Source: Azorinus chamasolen
Taxonomy: Eukaryota > Mollusca > Bivalvia > Cardiida > Solecurtidae
Reading direction: 5' to 3'
DNA length: 64,000 bases
NCBI GenBank assembly: GCA_963576725.1
Contig: OY755239.1
Location: forward strand, 59,303,453 to 59,367,452
Part shown: piece after piece, positions 38,501 to 44,660 of the stretch
How positions within the stretch are numbered: the first letter of the stretch is position 1
Layout: each line of letters opens with the position of its first letter
The notes under the pieces: generated by a model
Told to the model about the DNA's origin: nothing
What the model saw: only the letters and a program-made list of their open reading frames with translations
The model's database searches: none
Position numbers and translations under genes: made by a program

Positions 38501-41500
38501 CCGCCATCCCAAGATGAACTCACACACCAAATTTGGAATCTGTAGCTGGTAAGGTAAAGGAGATATGCTCCGGACAAGCTTTTTGTAAAATAAAGGTCAA
38601 TGGTCAAGGTCAAGGTCACAGTGACATGAAAATGGTATGCGACACTCCGCCATCCCAAGATGAACTCACACACCAAATTTGGTATCCGTAGCTGATGTGA
38701 CAAAGGAAATATACTCGGGACAAAAGGTACAAAAGGTCATGGTCAAGGTCACAGTGATCTAAAAATGGTAAGCGACACTCCTCCATCCCAAGATGAACTC
38801 ACACACCAAATTTGGAATCCTTAGCTGGTAAGGTATAGGAGATATACACCGGACAAGCTTTTTGTAGCTGATAAGGTATAAGCTTTTTTTAAATTCGAGG
38901 TCAAAGGTAAAGGTCACAGTGACCTGGAAATGGTACGCGACACTCCGCCATCCCAAGATGAACTCACACACCAAATTTGGAATCTGTAGCTGGTAAGGTA
39001 AAGGAGATATGCTCCGGACAAGCTTTTTGTATCTGGTAAGGTATAGGAGATATGCTCCGGACTGTAAATTTTGTAAAATCAAGGTCCAAGGTCAAGGTCA
39101 AGGCCACAGTGACATGAAAATGGTACGCGACACTCAGCCATCCCAAGATGAACTCACACACCAAATTTGGTATCCCTAGCTAATGTGACAAAGGAAATAT
39201 ACTCCGGACAAAAGGTACACCCACCCACACACCCACCTACGCAGGGTGCGATCACTATATGCCGCCAAAGCCTAGCTTTGGGGGCATAAAAATTCCAAAT
39301 TAAGATCAGGACGGGTTTTCCTCAAATAAAATAGTAAATGTTTCTTACCTTCATATATTTCTATATAAGGGGCTGGTGAGCCGCAGTTGGGGCATGTAAA
39401 GGAGTCCCGATCACCGTCTTTGTCTCCAGACCCTGATGATCCTGCATAACATTTTATACAATTCATTGTTAGTTAGTTTTATATAATTACATTCCAATTT
39501 GTGTTATAATCCTTTACTCCATGAATATTCATGTAGGAATTAATAACATCATGAATACTAATTTGATTAATTCGGATACTGGCATCTGAATCCAGGATTT
39601 TTAATCAAGGCAGAAATTGTAGAATCAATTACATTATTCTATAAGCAAACAGAGCAGACCCTCATAAGACAGCCCTACAGGAACAATCTGATCTTGGTCT
39701 AGTCTGTTTGCACAGGCACTAAAAGGCATATATATGGAGTAAAGGGTTAATTGCTGTTTCGGATATTGGTCAAACAATGAGAAAAGGTACCTCCTAGGCT
39801 TTGCAAACAGTGAAGACCCAAATGATGGCTGTGAAATATATTATATATTCTTCTAGCAGAAATAAATCTAATTTCAGAACATGTACATTAGCATCTGTCA
39901 TTATCAATTTCCATTAACCCTTTATCTGGGTCTACTCTACTCTGTTTGGTATTCTGGCCGTAAATCCCATAAATTTCTAAATGAAACGGTTTGCGAGCAT
40001 TGTGATTTGTTTGCTACTGATTTGAAATCATATTTGGACAAAAAATCCATATTTTCAATTTTTCACATGGAAAAATTATGATGAAATATAAAAAGAGAGC
40101 CATGATGGCCCTGATATCGCTCACCAGGCAATCAGAGGAGAAGATTTTCAAAGTGTTCGCTATATGTTTCTATAGAAAACTGGCCAGCCCTGGGGCGGGG
40201 CAATGTTTGATCCCTGGAGCATAATTTACATAACCTTTGTAGCGGAGGTGAACATGATGCTATGTGCCAAATATGAAAGCTGTGAACCTTCCAGTTCCAG
40301 GCGAAGATTTTCAAAGTTTTCACTATATATTTCAATAGAAAACTTGCCACCCTAGGGCGGGCCAATTTAACTCCAGGGGCATAATTTATAAAAAAATTGT
40401 AGAGGACCTGAACATGATGCTATGTGCCAAAAATGTAAACTGAGAACCTTCCAGTTTCAGAGGAGAAGATTTTCAAATTTTTCACTATGTATATGTTTCT
40501 ATAGAAAACTGGCCACCCCTGGGGTGGGGCCAATTTTGACCCAAGGGACATACTTTATATAAAATTTGTAGAGGACCTGAACATGATGTTATGTGCCAAA
40601 TATGAAAGCTGATAACCTTCCAGTTTCAGGAGAAGATTTTCAAAGTTTTCACTATATGTTTCTATAGAAAACTGGCCAGCCCTGAGGCAGGGCCAATTTT
40701 CACCCCTGGGGGGATAATTTATATAATTTTTTATAAAGGAACTGAACATGATGCTATGTGCCAAATATGAAAGCTGAGAACCTTCCAGTTTTAGAGAAGA
40801 AGTTTTTCAAAGTTTTCACTATATGTTTCATTAGAAAACTGGACAACCCTGGGGTGGGGCATTTTGACCCCAGGGGCATAATTTATATAACTTTTGTAGA
40901 GGACATGAACATGATGATATGTACCATATATGAAAGCTGAGAACCTTCCAGATTCAGATGAGAATATAATGAATATTCTTTCACTATATGTTTCTAAAGA
41001 AAACGAGGCACCCCTGGGTGGGGCCAATTTTGACCCAAGGGACATAATTTATACAACTTTTGTAGAGGACCTGCAGATGATGCTATATGTGTCAAGGATG
41101 AAAGCTGAGAACACTGTCGATTCAGAAGAGAAGATTATTAAAGGTTCAAATTGTTGACAACTGATGACGCTCTGGTGAGCTAAATAGTGTCTCTATCAGT
41201 TTAAATAATATGTATGCTACACATAGTAATACATGTACCTGATTTGTCATCTCCAATCCCTCCCCCTCCCCCTCCTGCTCTGCCTGTCCCTGATATGTTG
41301 GAGTGCAGTACTCTGGCAACAGTGTGAAACCTCATGTTACCTGGACTACACCTGTTTTGGCACAGGTACTTGCTGTTTTTGTGGATAGCTTGAATAGAAA
41401 TGAAAAAGAAAATTGGGTATCTTTTGGTTGGTAAACAGTGAAGACAAATAGCTAGCCTACCAAAAAGTACCTCAATACAATTCCAAAATATTATAAAAAC

Positions 41501-42690
41501 AAGTATAGTTATAATAGGTCAACAACTCAACATGTAACTGTAAACAATTGATAAAAGGTCAATGTGCTTATGAAGTCACCAAGTCATTGACCCTTGATGT
41601 TTTCAGGGCTCAACCAAGAGGATGATTTCGTAGAAAATATCTCTTTGATACTGCAATCTGCTCCCTGTTTTGAATTTAAGGCTTAGTGAAAAGTCCCCTT
41701 TCACTCATATAAATGTCTTTTTACCCATTTGCAAATAGATTAGATTAGATGGTTCCTGTAGGAGCCTTCTGATCAGGGTCTGTTCTGTTTGCTGATATGG
41801 AATTTTATAGATCTGTTTCTTCAGTTTCTAAAACAGCTCCACCTTCCATTTTTCATCCTATTTTGTTCATGAATACATGTATTCAGGAAATATTGAAATT
41901 TGCAATAAATATAGAACAGTGAAATGGTTAACCCATTCCCTCATATTGACGCCTCTGTAAAAATCTTTTGAAACCATTGTGATAAAGGGAGCATTTGCTC
42001 CATAGGAGCAATGCTCTGTTTATCACAATGGTTTCAAAACAACAAAATTCTAAAATTTTCCTTTTCTCTAGTTAATGCTCATTTTCGATAGATTCATTCA
42101 TAGAGGTTGGATCTAAAACAGCCTAAGAAGTAATGGGTTCAACATATAGAACATATAGGGAGATCAAAATTTGGAAAAAAACTCTCTGAATCCCATTAAA
42201 CTTCTCCCTGATGGAGAGCTCCAGCTTGAGCTCTCATGTTACAGAGCTCCAGATAAAATACGTAAATTTAAACATTTTCAAGAATAGTTTATTTATTTCT
42301 CCACCAAACCCTATACTGTGACCACTCGATTCTAAAGAGTGGTCACAGTATAAGAAATGATGATTTTGGTATTTGGGTACACATCATTTATCTGTAACTG
42401 TGTTATGAGTGGATTCGTAACAATCATTTACAAAGTCTGACTGTATAGATCTAATTATGTGTCATTAGGATTTTCATTACGGATGTTGAACAAATAAAGA
42501 ACATATATAAATGTTGGTTGGATCATAAGAGGAATACCATTTATTAGCAATCTGAAAGATACTAAATTTGCTACACATGTATAAAAGGGCAAAATAGCAA
42601 CTGAGAATTGTGCTTACATTTCAACCTCCAAGGAAGCCTTTCTACTGACTGCAGGACCTTGAATGGAACTATTCTGACTGGGATAGACAT
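20379..42690 (-). CDS. CLPX: CLPX, mitochondrial ClpX-type AAA+ unfoldase (whole gene, 11 coding exons)
   Basis: This gene encodes the ATP-dependent unfoldase that feeds substrates to ClpP in the mitochondrial matrix. I joined 42618-42690, 41239-41388, 39349-39441, 34680-34783, 32762-32927, 31159-31326, 30588-30752, 29453-29712, 26448-26750, 23263-23355 and 20379-20522 on the minus strand: 1719 nt, 572 residues plus stop, all introns GT..AG and all phases consistent. Seen in order: an arginine-containing leader as expected for a mitochondrial presequence; a glycine-rich linker; a C4 zinc finger (C91, C94, C113, C116); the AAA+ start [11 protein letters not shown]; Walker A GPTGSGKT (247-254); pore loop GYVGED (280-285); Walker B VFLDEVDK (D312, E313); the LGF loop (395-397) that in this family docks ClpP; PEFVGR (451-456); and sensor 2 GARGLRS (R519). 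Human CLPX is about 633 residues, so this one is somewhat short at both ends. No defect is visible. The ATG is preceded by a polypyrimidine tract and CAG, so a 5' UTR intron and an unlocated non-coding first exon are likely. Confidence 0.96.
20698..20947 (+). mobile_element. A1 hairpin MITE, 250 bp, in CLPX intron 10
   Basis: TTAACCCTTTCCCTCATA to GAGAAAGGGTTGA; core intact apart from GGATCC. Confidence 0.92.
21082..21292. mobile_element. Family I TTAA hairpin MITE
   Basis: TTAACCCATTAGCTCCCA to TGGGAGCAAATGGGTTAA with core GGCAAACATTGTAGACTC and GCATAATGCGGCGTCTGATC. It is the only copy of this type here. Confidence 0.8.
21293..21460. mobile_element. Family C inverted-repeat element
   Basis: TTTCCCCACCAAACCCTACA mirrored by GTATAGGGCTTGGTGGGAAA; inner arms CTCTTTAGAATCG / CAATTCTAAAGAG. 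Confidence 0.75.
21583..21790. mobile_element. Family G TTAA MITE
   Basis: TTAACCCTTTCAAAGTTG to CCCACAAAGGGTTAA; core CAATCAGTGCAGACCCTGAT and GAGGGCTCCTCTAGAAGCCC. Confidence 0.75.
21787..22240 (+). mobile_element. A2 MITE sharing TTAA with 21583-21790 and split by a HINE-like element
   Basis: TTAACCCTTTACTTCGTAG, then GCCTTTGCAAA broken at 21878 and resumed at 22103 as AGAGTAGAACCAGATCAG. Confidence 0.75.
21878..22102. mobile_element. HINE-like element, TATGCCCCC type
   Basis: AACAAGATGTGTTTGTGAAACACT and ATGCCCCC at the left, GAGGGGGCATAAAAA at the right, inserted within the A2 core between CAAA and AGAG. Confidence 0.75.
22242..22470 (+). mobile_element. A2 MITE, decayed
   Basis: ACCCTTAACTCCATAAATAC, core with a shortened hairpin, then a second half core GGTCTACTCTGTTTGC. 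Confidence 0.65.
22488..22674 (-). mobile_element. B MITE lacking the tip of its hairpin
   Basis: ACCATTGTGATAAATTAG joins straight to ATAAATTATTTATCACTATG; the AGCATTTGCTCC palindrome is deleted. Right end AATATGAGGAAATGGGTTA. Confidence 0.8.
22673..22905 (+). mobile_element. A2 MITE abutting the B copy
   Basis: CTCCATAAATACACC to TTCATGGAGTAAAGGGTTAA; core reduced to GACGGCTTCTGTCTGATC. Confidence 0.8.
22909..23124 (-). mobile_element. A2 MITE, reversed
   Basis: TTAACCCTTTACCTAAATA to TATGTAAAGGGTGTTTTAA; 139 bp from CLPX exon 10. Confidence 0.7.
23263..23355 (-). CDS. CLPX: CLPX coding exon 10 (sensor 2)
   Basis: 31 codons reading [18 protein letters not shown] then [10 protein letters not shown]519 is the sensor-2 arginine. 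Acceptor TTTCAG, donor GTAAGT, phase 0 on both sides. Confidence 0.96.
23620..24986. mobile_element. HINE/pearl-like element with tandem units and a nested TIR element
   Basis: Left end contains AACGAATACCCCCCACC, right end GTTGTGGGGGGTATAAT. Four diverged units of about 170 bp carry CATAACTCT..AATTATTCAACC and CATCTAGATTTAG. Holds 24663-24905. Confidence 0.65.
24663..24905. mobile_element. TIR element with telomere-like repeats
   Basis: AATGGGTAGTTGTGTGAC and GTCACACAACTACCCATT are parts of perfect 24-bp inverted ends. Inside: an inverted CTTGTGGGACTAGTCCCACAAG, three CCCTAA units (24766-24785), and three 24-bp copies containing GGCCAGGTTAATGTCACAAG. Confidence 0.75.
25044..25293 (+). mobile_element. 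A1 MITE, 250 bp
   Basis: TTAACACTTTCCCATATG to ACAAGGAAAGGGTTAA with perfect hairpin. Confidence 0.92.
25352..25602 (-). mobile_element. A2 MITE, reversed
   Basis: TTAATCCTTTATCTCATGAA .. CTGGAGGAAGCGTTATA; core ATCTCCTACAAGAGCTG. Confidence 0.8.
25601..25851 (+). mobile_element. A1 MITE abutting the previous copy
   Basis: ACTTTTCCTTCAGATAAAC to ACAGGCAAGGGGTTAA. Confidence 0.88.
25918..26024. repeat. Family C half element
   Basis: GACGATTCTAAAGAGTGGTC and CATAGGGTTTGGTGGAGAAA; only the right arm remains. Confidence 0.6.
26200..26287 (+). repeat. A1 right-end fragment
   Basis: TTTGTCCATGAATATTCAGT to GAACAGAGAAATGGTTAA. Confidence 0.7.
26448..26750 (-). CDS. CLPX: CLPX coding exon 9 (ClpP-contact loop, PEFVGR box)
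   Basis: It opens with TLGFGAP, equivalent to the human LGFGTP loop, then an acidic/basic linker, then [12 protein letters not shown] and [12 protein letters not shown]. 101 codons, phase 0 on both sides, acceptor TTTCAG, donor GTAAGT. Confidence 0.97.
26795..27126. mobile_element. Nearly palindromic double-armed A2 MITE, 332 bp
   Basis: Both flanks are A2 right arms in opposite orientation (TCAGATCTATATTATATCAC and GAATTATATTGATCTGATTC), so the whole element folds on itself around GCTCGGATAGGAGC. Confidence 0.75.
27297..28535. mobile_element. hAT-like element, 1239 bp, 8-bp target duplication
   Basis: Ends CAGGGCTCTAGAAAT and ATTTCTAGAGCCCTG are perfect 15-bp inverted repeats; ATCCAACC flanks both sides (27289-27296, 28536-28543) and is single in other B copies. 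No transposase frame is seen. A 25-base G run lies at 28456-28480. Confidence 0.9.
27862..28054. mobile_element. 193-bp hairpin element with 8-bp target duplication, nested in the hAT-like element
   Basis: CACAGGGGTCTGAAG and CTTCAGACCCCTGTG begin arms of about 95 bp; GGTAGATC flanks both sides (27854-27861, 28055-28062). Inner arms include CATTCTGGGTCGAAGTCATT and its exact complement. Confidence 0.88.
28760..28945 (+). mobile_element. A-type MITE right half
   Basis: GGGTCTGCTCTATTTGCTTA, GATCTAATTCTACAG, then TTCTTACACGAATA; no left half. Confidence 0.6.
28961..29176 (-). mobile_element. B TTAA hairpin MITE
   Basis: TTAACCCATTCCCCCAAAGG to TGGAGGAAAGGGTTAA. Confidence 0.9.
29196..29422 (-). 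mobile_element. A2 TTAA MITE next to the CLPX exon 8 donor
   Basis: TTAAACCTTTACTCCATGAA to ATGGAGTAAAGGGTTAA; the edge is 31 bp from the exon boundary. Confidence 0.9.
29453..29712 (-). CDS. CLPX: CLPX coding exon 8 (Walker B)
   Basis: It encodes [11 protein letters not shown] (Walker B), [18 protein letters not shown], a basic loop [16 protein letters not shown] and [13 protein letters not shown] (sensor 1 region). Donor GTGAGT; phase 0 at the end. An A2 MITE stops about 30 bp past the donor. Confidence 0.97.
29792..30025 (+). mobile_element. B TTAA hairpin MITE
   Basis: TTAAACCCTTTCCTCCATAA to CTATGAGGTAATGGGTTAA; long perfect hairpin. Confidence 0.9.
30022..30422. mobile_element. Chimeric MITE cluster: A half, B half, A half
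   Basis: TTAACGTCTGATCAG starts with an A right half; near 30095 a reversed B left half begins and stops at its palindrome (AGCATTTGCTCC), joined to an A core GTAGGAACCGTCTGATCAGG and A3 right arm to GGGAAAGAGTTAA. Confidence 0.7.
30419..30535. repeat. Pogo-like MITE right half
   Basis: AATGCAGGGTGAAAGTCATG hairpin and GCAGCTACCTGCC; ends GGTTTACTGTA. Confidence 0.6.
30588..30752 (-). CDS. CLPX: CLPX coding exon 7 (P-loop lysine, pore loop)
   Basis: It supplies the Walker A K253 and T254, then [20 protein letters not shown], the family's most conserved block with the substrate-gripping pore loop. Acceptor TTATAG, donor GTAATA, phase 1 at the end. Confidence 0.96.
30796..31037 (+). mobile_element. 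A2 MITE
   Basis: TTAACCCTGTACTCCATAAA to TTCATGGAGTAAAGGGTTA; lies between CLPX exons 6 and 7. Confidence 0.88.
31159..31326 (-). CDS. CLPX: CLPX coding exon 6 (Walker A, first part)
   Basis: A variable linker is followed by [14 protein letters not shown]. The P-loop is split by the intron: GPTGS here, and G-K-T completed by exon 7, as the phase-1 donor GTATAA shows. Confidence 0.95.
31400..31700 (+). mobile_element. A-type MITE with family D nested in its core
   Basis: GCATTTGCCAGAGTAGATAC, then D at 31454-31625, then CTGATCAGGAGCTGCTCTTTT. Confidence 0.6.
31454..31625. mobile_element. Family D hairpin MITE
   Basis: GTCCATGCTTATAAAAC to GTTTTATAAGCATGGAT; the GTTCTCAAGCTTTTGATTGG segment is duplicated in the left arm, as also in the 50404 copy. 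Confidence 0.85.
31830..32308. mobile_element. HINE-like element, AGCTCACC type, truncated
   Basis: Two to three units with AGAAGATTTTCAAAGTTTTC and GACCCCAGGGGCATAATTT; right end CTCTGGTGAGCTAAAAAG. Same units as 40090-41186. Confidence 0.65.
32419..32668 (-). mobile_element. A1 TTAA MITE, 250 bp
   Basis: TTAACCCTTTCCCTGTTC to AAAAGGGAAAGGGTTAA with perfect hairpin; 94 bp from CLPX exon 5. Confidence 0.93.
32762..32927 (-). CDS. CLPX: CLPX coding exon 5 (start of AAA+ domain)
   Basis: It encodes [19 protein letters not shown] and [10 protein letters not shown], the box at the N-terminal edge of the ClpX AAA+ module (human: NYLDKYVVGQSFAKKVLSV). Acceptor TTTTCAG, donor GTAATC, ends in phase 1. 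Confidence 0.95.
33110..33240 (-). repeat. A-type core with partial arm
   Basis: AAGCGAACAGAGCAGACCCTG .. TCTACTCTGATTGCAAAC. Confidence 0.55.
33245..33325. repeat. Family O short hairpin
   Basis: CAAAGAGTGTAGATCCAGATC, AACTGCTCCTGAAAGAGTTG, then CTACCCTGTTTGT. Others at 35283 and 63560. Confidence 0.5.
33333..33560 (+). mobile_element. B TTAA hairpin MITE
   Basis: TTAACCCATTCCCTCATATT to CTATGAGGGAATGGGTTAA. Confidence 0.93.
33780..34130. repeat. Unclassified dispersed repeat
   Basis: Opens with hairpin GTGTCACCTGCTCACAGGTGACAC; further on, ACAGACAGACAGATGGGCAG resembles the last segment of the HINE-like elements. Confidence 0.4.
34150..34384 (-). mobile_element. A2 MITE, decayed
   Basis: ATGAATATTAATTAGATG, AAGCAAACAGAGCAGACCCTG, core replaced by CTCACCTCTGACC, end GAGGTAAAGGCTTAA. 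Confidence 0.65.
34400..34690. repeat. Minisatellite built on the CLPX exon 4 splice donor
   Basis: Irregular units such as CACTCCCTGTAGCTCACTAC and CTCTCTATAGCTCACT; on the minus strand CAGGAGGTAAGCTACAGG occurs at the true donor (34672-34688) and again near 34413-34429. Confidence 0.75.
34680..34783 (-). CDS. CLPX: CLPX coding exon 4 (second half of zinc finger)
   Basis: It carries [10 protein letters not shown], the second CxxC (C113, C116) of the zinc finger, then a lysine-rich linker ending PIPQE in phase 0. The donor GTAAGC lies directly at the edge of a minisatellite made of the same donor-like sequence (34400-34680). Confidence 0.92.
34841..35074 (-). mobile_element. A1 TTAA MITE
   Basis: TTAACCCTTTCTAATACC to TGACGGAAAGGGTTAA. 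Confidence 0.9.
35071..35265. mobile_element. Family G MITE sharing TTAA with the A1 copy
   Basis: TTAACCCACAAAACACTG; core ACAAACAGTGCAGACCCTGA and GAGGGCTCCTCTAGGAGCTC; closest relative 21583-21790. Confidence 0.65.
35283..35375. repeat. Family O short hairpin
   Basis: GGCAAATAGTGCAGATCC .. GGGTCTACATTATTTGC. Confidence 0.5.
35518..36362. mobile_element. HINE/pearl-like element, AGCTCACC type
   Basis: Left AACAAGAG plus hairpin GGGCCATGATGGCCC and TCGCTCACCTGG; about four units with TTTGACCCCAGGGGCA; right CCAGGTGAGCTAAAAA. The two ends carry a short CTCACC/GGTGAG inverted repeat. Confidence 0.75.
36363..36480. repeat. Two-copy tandem repeat of about 56 bp
   Basis: AGATACATATAACAAGG occurs twice, each followed by ACTGAACAAA and CCAATGGCA or CCATTGGCA. 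Confidence 0.6.
36590..36725. repeat. A/G-type core fragment
   Basis: AGGCAAACAGCATAGGCTCA .. GGGTCTGCACTGTTTGCTGA. Confidence 0.5.
36729..39293 (-). mobile_element. HINE/pearl-like element with response-element-rich tandem array
   Basis: Read on the minus strand it starts TTTTATGCCCCCAAAGC, has a short GT-rich tract, then about a dozen units of 150-160 bp, and ends GGTGACTCTCTTGTT-like at 36729 (plus strand AACAAGAGAGTCGTCACGGG). Units share GGAATCCGTAGCTGGTAAGG and AGGTCAAAGGTCAAGGTCA. 36880-37185 holds foreign A-type cores. Same family as 50806-54403. Confidence 0.8.
39349..39441 (-). CDS. CLPX: CLPX coding exon 3 (first half of zinc finger)
   Basis: The Ser/Gly/Asp-rich stretch is followed by [14 protein letters not shown], the first CxxC knuckle (C91, C94) of the ClpX N-terminal zinc-binding domain. 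Donor GTAAG; phase 1 at the end joins exon 4 to restore a glycine codon. Confidence 0.92.
39505..39750 (-). mobile_element. A2 MITE
   Basis: CCTTTACTCCATGAATATTC to ATGGAGTAAAGGGTTAA; begins 64 bp from CLPX exon 3. Confidence 0.88.
40090..41186. mobile_element. HINE/pearl-like element, AGCTCACC type, seven units
   Basis: Left AAAAGAGAGCCATGATGGCC; units of about 150-160 bp with GATGCTATGTGCCAAATATG and ACTATATGTTTCTATAGAAA; right CTCTGGTGAGCTAAATAG, 53 bp before CLPX exon 2. Confidence 0.8.
41239..41388 (-). CDS. CLPX: CLPX coding exon 2 (post-presequence, glycine-rich linker)
   Basis: The acceptor TTCAAG and donor GTACAT give an open exon whose two leading bases complete the serine codon begun in exon 1. 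It ends in a run of glycines and serines, as human CLPX does before its zinc finger. The open frame and phase match on both sides support it; the sequence itself is poorly conserved. Confidence 0.85.
41690..41931 (+). mobile_element. A1 MITE
   Basis: CCCTTTCACTCATATAAATG to ACAGTGAAATGGTTAA; shares its right TTAA with the next B copy. Confidence 0.85.
41928..42141 (+). mobile_element. B MITE
   Basis: TTAACCCATTCCCTCATATT to CTAAGAAGTAATGGGTTCA. Confidence 0.88.
42145..42250. repeat. Family J fragment
   Basis: AGAACATATAGGGAGAT and TCTCCCTGATGGAGAGCTCC; the same words occur inside 57590-57770. Confidence 0.5.
42270..42405. mobile_element. Family C inverted-repeat element
   Basis: CTCCACCAAACCCTATACTG and CTAAAGAGTGGTCACAGTAT; right arm shortened. 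Confidence 0.7.
42618..42690 (-). CDS. CLPX: CLPX coding exon 1 (start codon, presequence)
   Basis: It encodes the first 24 residues, beginning [13 protein letters not shown], with positive charges and no acidic residue before the first E, as in a matrix-targeting presequence. The donor is GTAAGC and the exon ends in phase 1. Immediately upstream of the ATG is a T-rich tract ending in CAG, which looks like a splice acceptor, so the transcript probably starts in an unseen upstream exon. Confidence 0.88.
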
Positions 42691-42784
42691 GTTCAAACTG
42701 CAAAAAGAAAAAAACAATATGTTCAACTTTAGCCTTCACATTGCTGAGAAAATAACCATGCTAAAGGTAATTTCAGCAGTTCAT

Positions 42785-43008
42785 ATTTTACTCCATAAAT
42801 ACGCCTTTCTACGCCTCTGCAAAAGTCACTTTCTGAAACCATTGTGATAAATACAGCATTTGCTCCTAAGGAGCAAATGCTCTATTTATCACAATAGTTT
42901 CATGACTACACACTTCTAAAATTTTCCATTTCTCCAGTAAATGCTCCTTTTTGGTAGATTTATTCAAAGAGGTTGGGTCTAATAATAGCCTATGGGGGAA
43001 TGGGTTAA
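42785..43008 (+). mobile_element. B MITE just upstream of CLPX exon 1
   Basis: TTTTACTCCATAAATACGCC to CTATGGGGGAATGGGTTAA; begins about 95 bp upstream of the CLPX ATG. Confidence 0.88.
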
Positions 43009-43319
43009 CCTTTTACTCCCTAGATAAGCCATTCAATGCCTTTGTAAACAGAGCAGACCCAGATCAGACAACTCCAGTAAGGGTCATCTAATCAGGATCT
43101 GCTCTATTAACTTATCAATTACTTGGTATATGTATGTAATACAGATCAGATTTTGTAGTTTCTCTAAAGTCTAAAAATTCCTACATGACATTACAAAAGG
43201 AGTCAGATTTTGTAGTTTCTCTCAAGTCTAAAAATTCCTATATGACATTACAAAAGACAGCTAATTAGTATTCATGATGTCATTATTTCTTACATAAATA
43301 TTAATGGATAAAAGGTTAA
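43005..43319 (+). mobile_element. A2 MITE with internal 57-bp duplication
   Basis: Shares TTAA with the B copy. The segment CAGATTTTGTAGTTTCTCT .. ATTACAAAAG occurs twice in a row (about 43145-43200 and 43202-43257). Confidence 0.78.
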
Positions 43320-43790
43320 ATCATACAAATATGTAAATCTGCTGTGCAGTGTTGTTTATTATCACTATCAGTACTGTAAATGAAACATATCACAATAAAA
43401 TATATAGCCATGGTTTGCTAATATTAACACTTTGCATGCAACTAGCAAATTCGGGACTACCTATAAAATATGCAAAGACTAGAGAAAGGGGAGAGAAGCT
43501 GAGTAAACTTGGCATCTCCACACTGTTTGATACTATAATCTTGGTCCTTAAACAATTATGCTCAAAATTTACTTTCAAAGTCTGCAGCAGACAACCTCAT
43601 GATTACTTAGCATGCAAAACTTCGAGACACATTTGAGACACTGCATTCAATCAGGGTCTAACATTTTTAAACCCTTTCCTCCATACAAACATGCATTTGC
43701 AAACAGAGTAGACCCAGGAGTCATCAGATCTGATCAGGGTCTGCTCTATTTGCTTATCAAATTATAATAGATCTGACCCTAAGTTTCTAC

Positions 43791-44224
43791 TGTAACATGC
43801 ACCATTGACAATCCCTGGCGGTCACCCATCCAGCCAGTAGCCGCACAGACTGTTGCTTAACTTTGCAACCTTTCCAAACACTTAACCACGTCGCCAAAGA
43901 GTTAACTCCCTGGCAAGGAGAGTTTATAGTGCTTCTACGCCTAACAGCATCGCTGTTACATTACTTTCCCCTCCGAGAAATCTCGACCTGAGATTTGGCC
44001 TGGGAAATAACCGTGGGTATGGCAATTGTCTTCATCCCACCGCTGCCACCAATTGTAACGTGCACCATCGGCAATCCCTGGCGGTCACCCATCCAGTCAA
44101 TAGCCGCACAGACTGTTGCTTAACTTTGCAACCTTTCCAAACACTTAAACCACGTCGCCAAAGAGTTAACTCCCTGGCAAGGAGAGTTTATAGTGCTTAT
44201 ATACCTAACAGCATTGCTGTTACC
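43791..44224 (-). mobile_element. TRIM: miniature LTR retrotransposon, 434 bp
   Basis: Two direct LTRs of about 170 bp (43791-43960 and 44054-44224), TGTAAC to GTTACA, flank 93 bp. On the minus strand the interior begins with a primer site TGGTGGCAGCGGTGGGAT (44034-44051), complementary to the 3' end of tRNA-Leu with CCA, and ends with a purine tract GGAGGGGAAAG before the other LTR. CTAC is duplicated at the flanks. No coding capacity. Confidence 0.88.
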
Positions 44225-44233
44225 CTACCAATA

Positions 44234-44552
44234 CAGTGCTCCCTCCCTACAACGACCCTCTCAATAACAAGTCCCTCCTTACAACAAGGCATGTCACTGT
44301 TTCCGAAACAACAAGGCTCCAGAAACAACTTTTCCCATCGTATTTTCTTTATGCCTTTGTGACGATTCTAAAGAGTGGTCAAAACATAGGGTTTGATTGC
44401 GGCATAATGGTTTTAGTTCTCGAAATACACCTTATCTGGAGTTCTGCAAACAAGCTAATTATGTTTGATTTTCCCTCCCTATAACAACTCCCTCTGAACA
44501 ACACATACAATCTTCGTATCCTAAAGGGTGTCGTTGTCGAGAGGAAGCACTG
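44234..44552. mobile_element. Pogo/Tigger-like MITE, 319 bp, TA flanks
   Basis: CAGTGCTCCCTCCCTACAAC at the left; GTTGTCGAGAGGAAGCACTG at the right; TA on both sides. A family C fragment (GACGATTCTAAAGAGTGGTC) lies inside. Confidence 0.82.
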
Positions 44553-44660
44553 TACCAAAAACTCCTGTGAATGTGTACCATCATAAAAATTCTGCAAATA
44601 AATATTCATGATGTCATTATATCTAAATCTTACATGAATATTTAACAGGGAATGGGTTAA

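Larger units (their letters stand above)
43667..44660 (+). mobile_element. A3 MITE containing a TRIM and a pogo-like MITE
   Basis: Left TTAAACCCTTTCCTCCATA and right AACAGGGAATGGGTTAA. Removing both insertions restores TTTCTACCAATACC, as in copies at 11510 and 63340. Confidence 0.88.

Noticed and set aside
37341..39164. Long open frames reading [18 protein letters not shown] repeatedly, here and at 50782-53660
   Set aside because: They follow the repeat unit in several frames and on both strands, which is expected of a 150-bp tandem array lacking stops, not of a protein.
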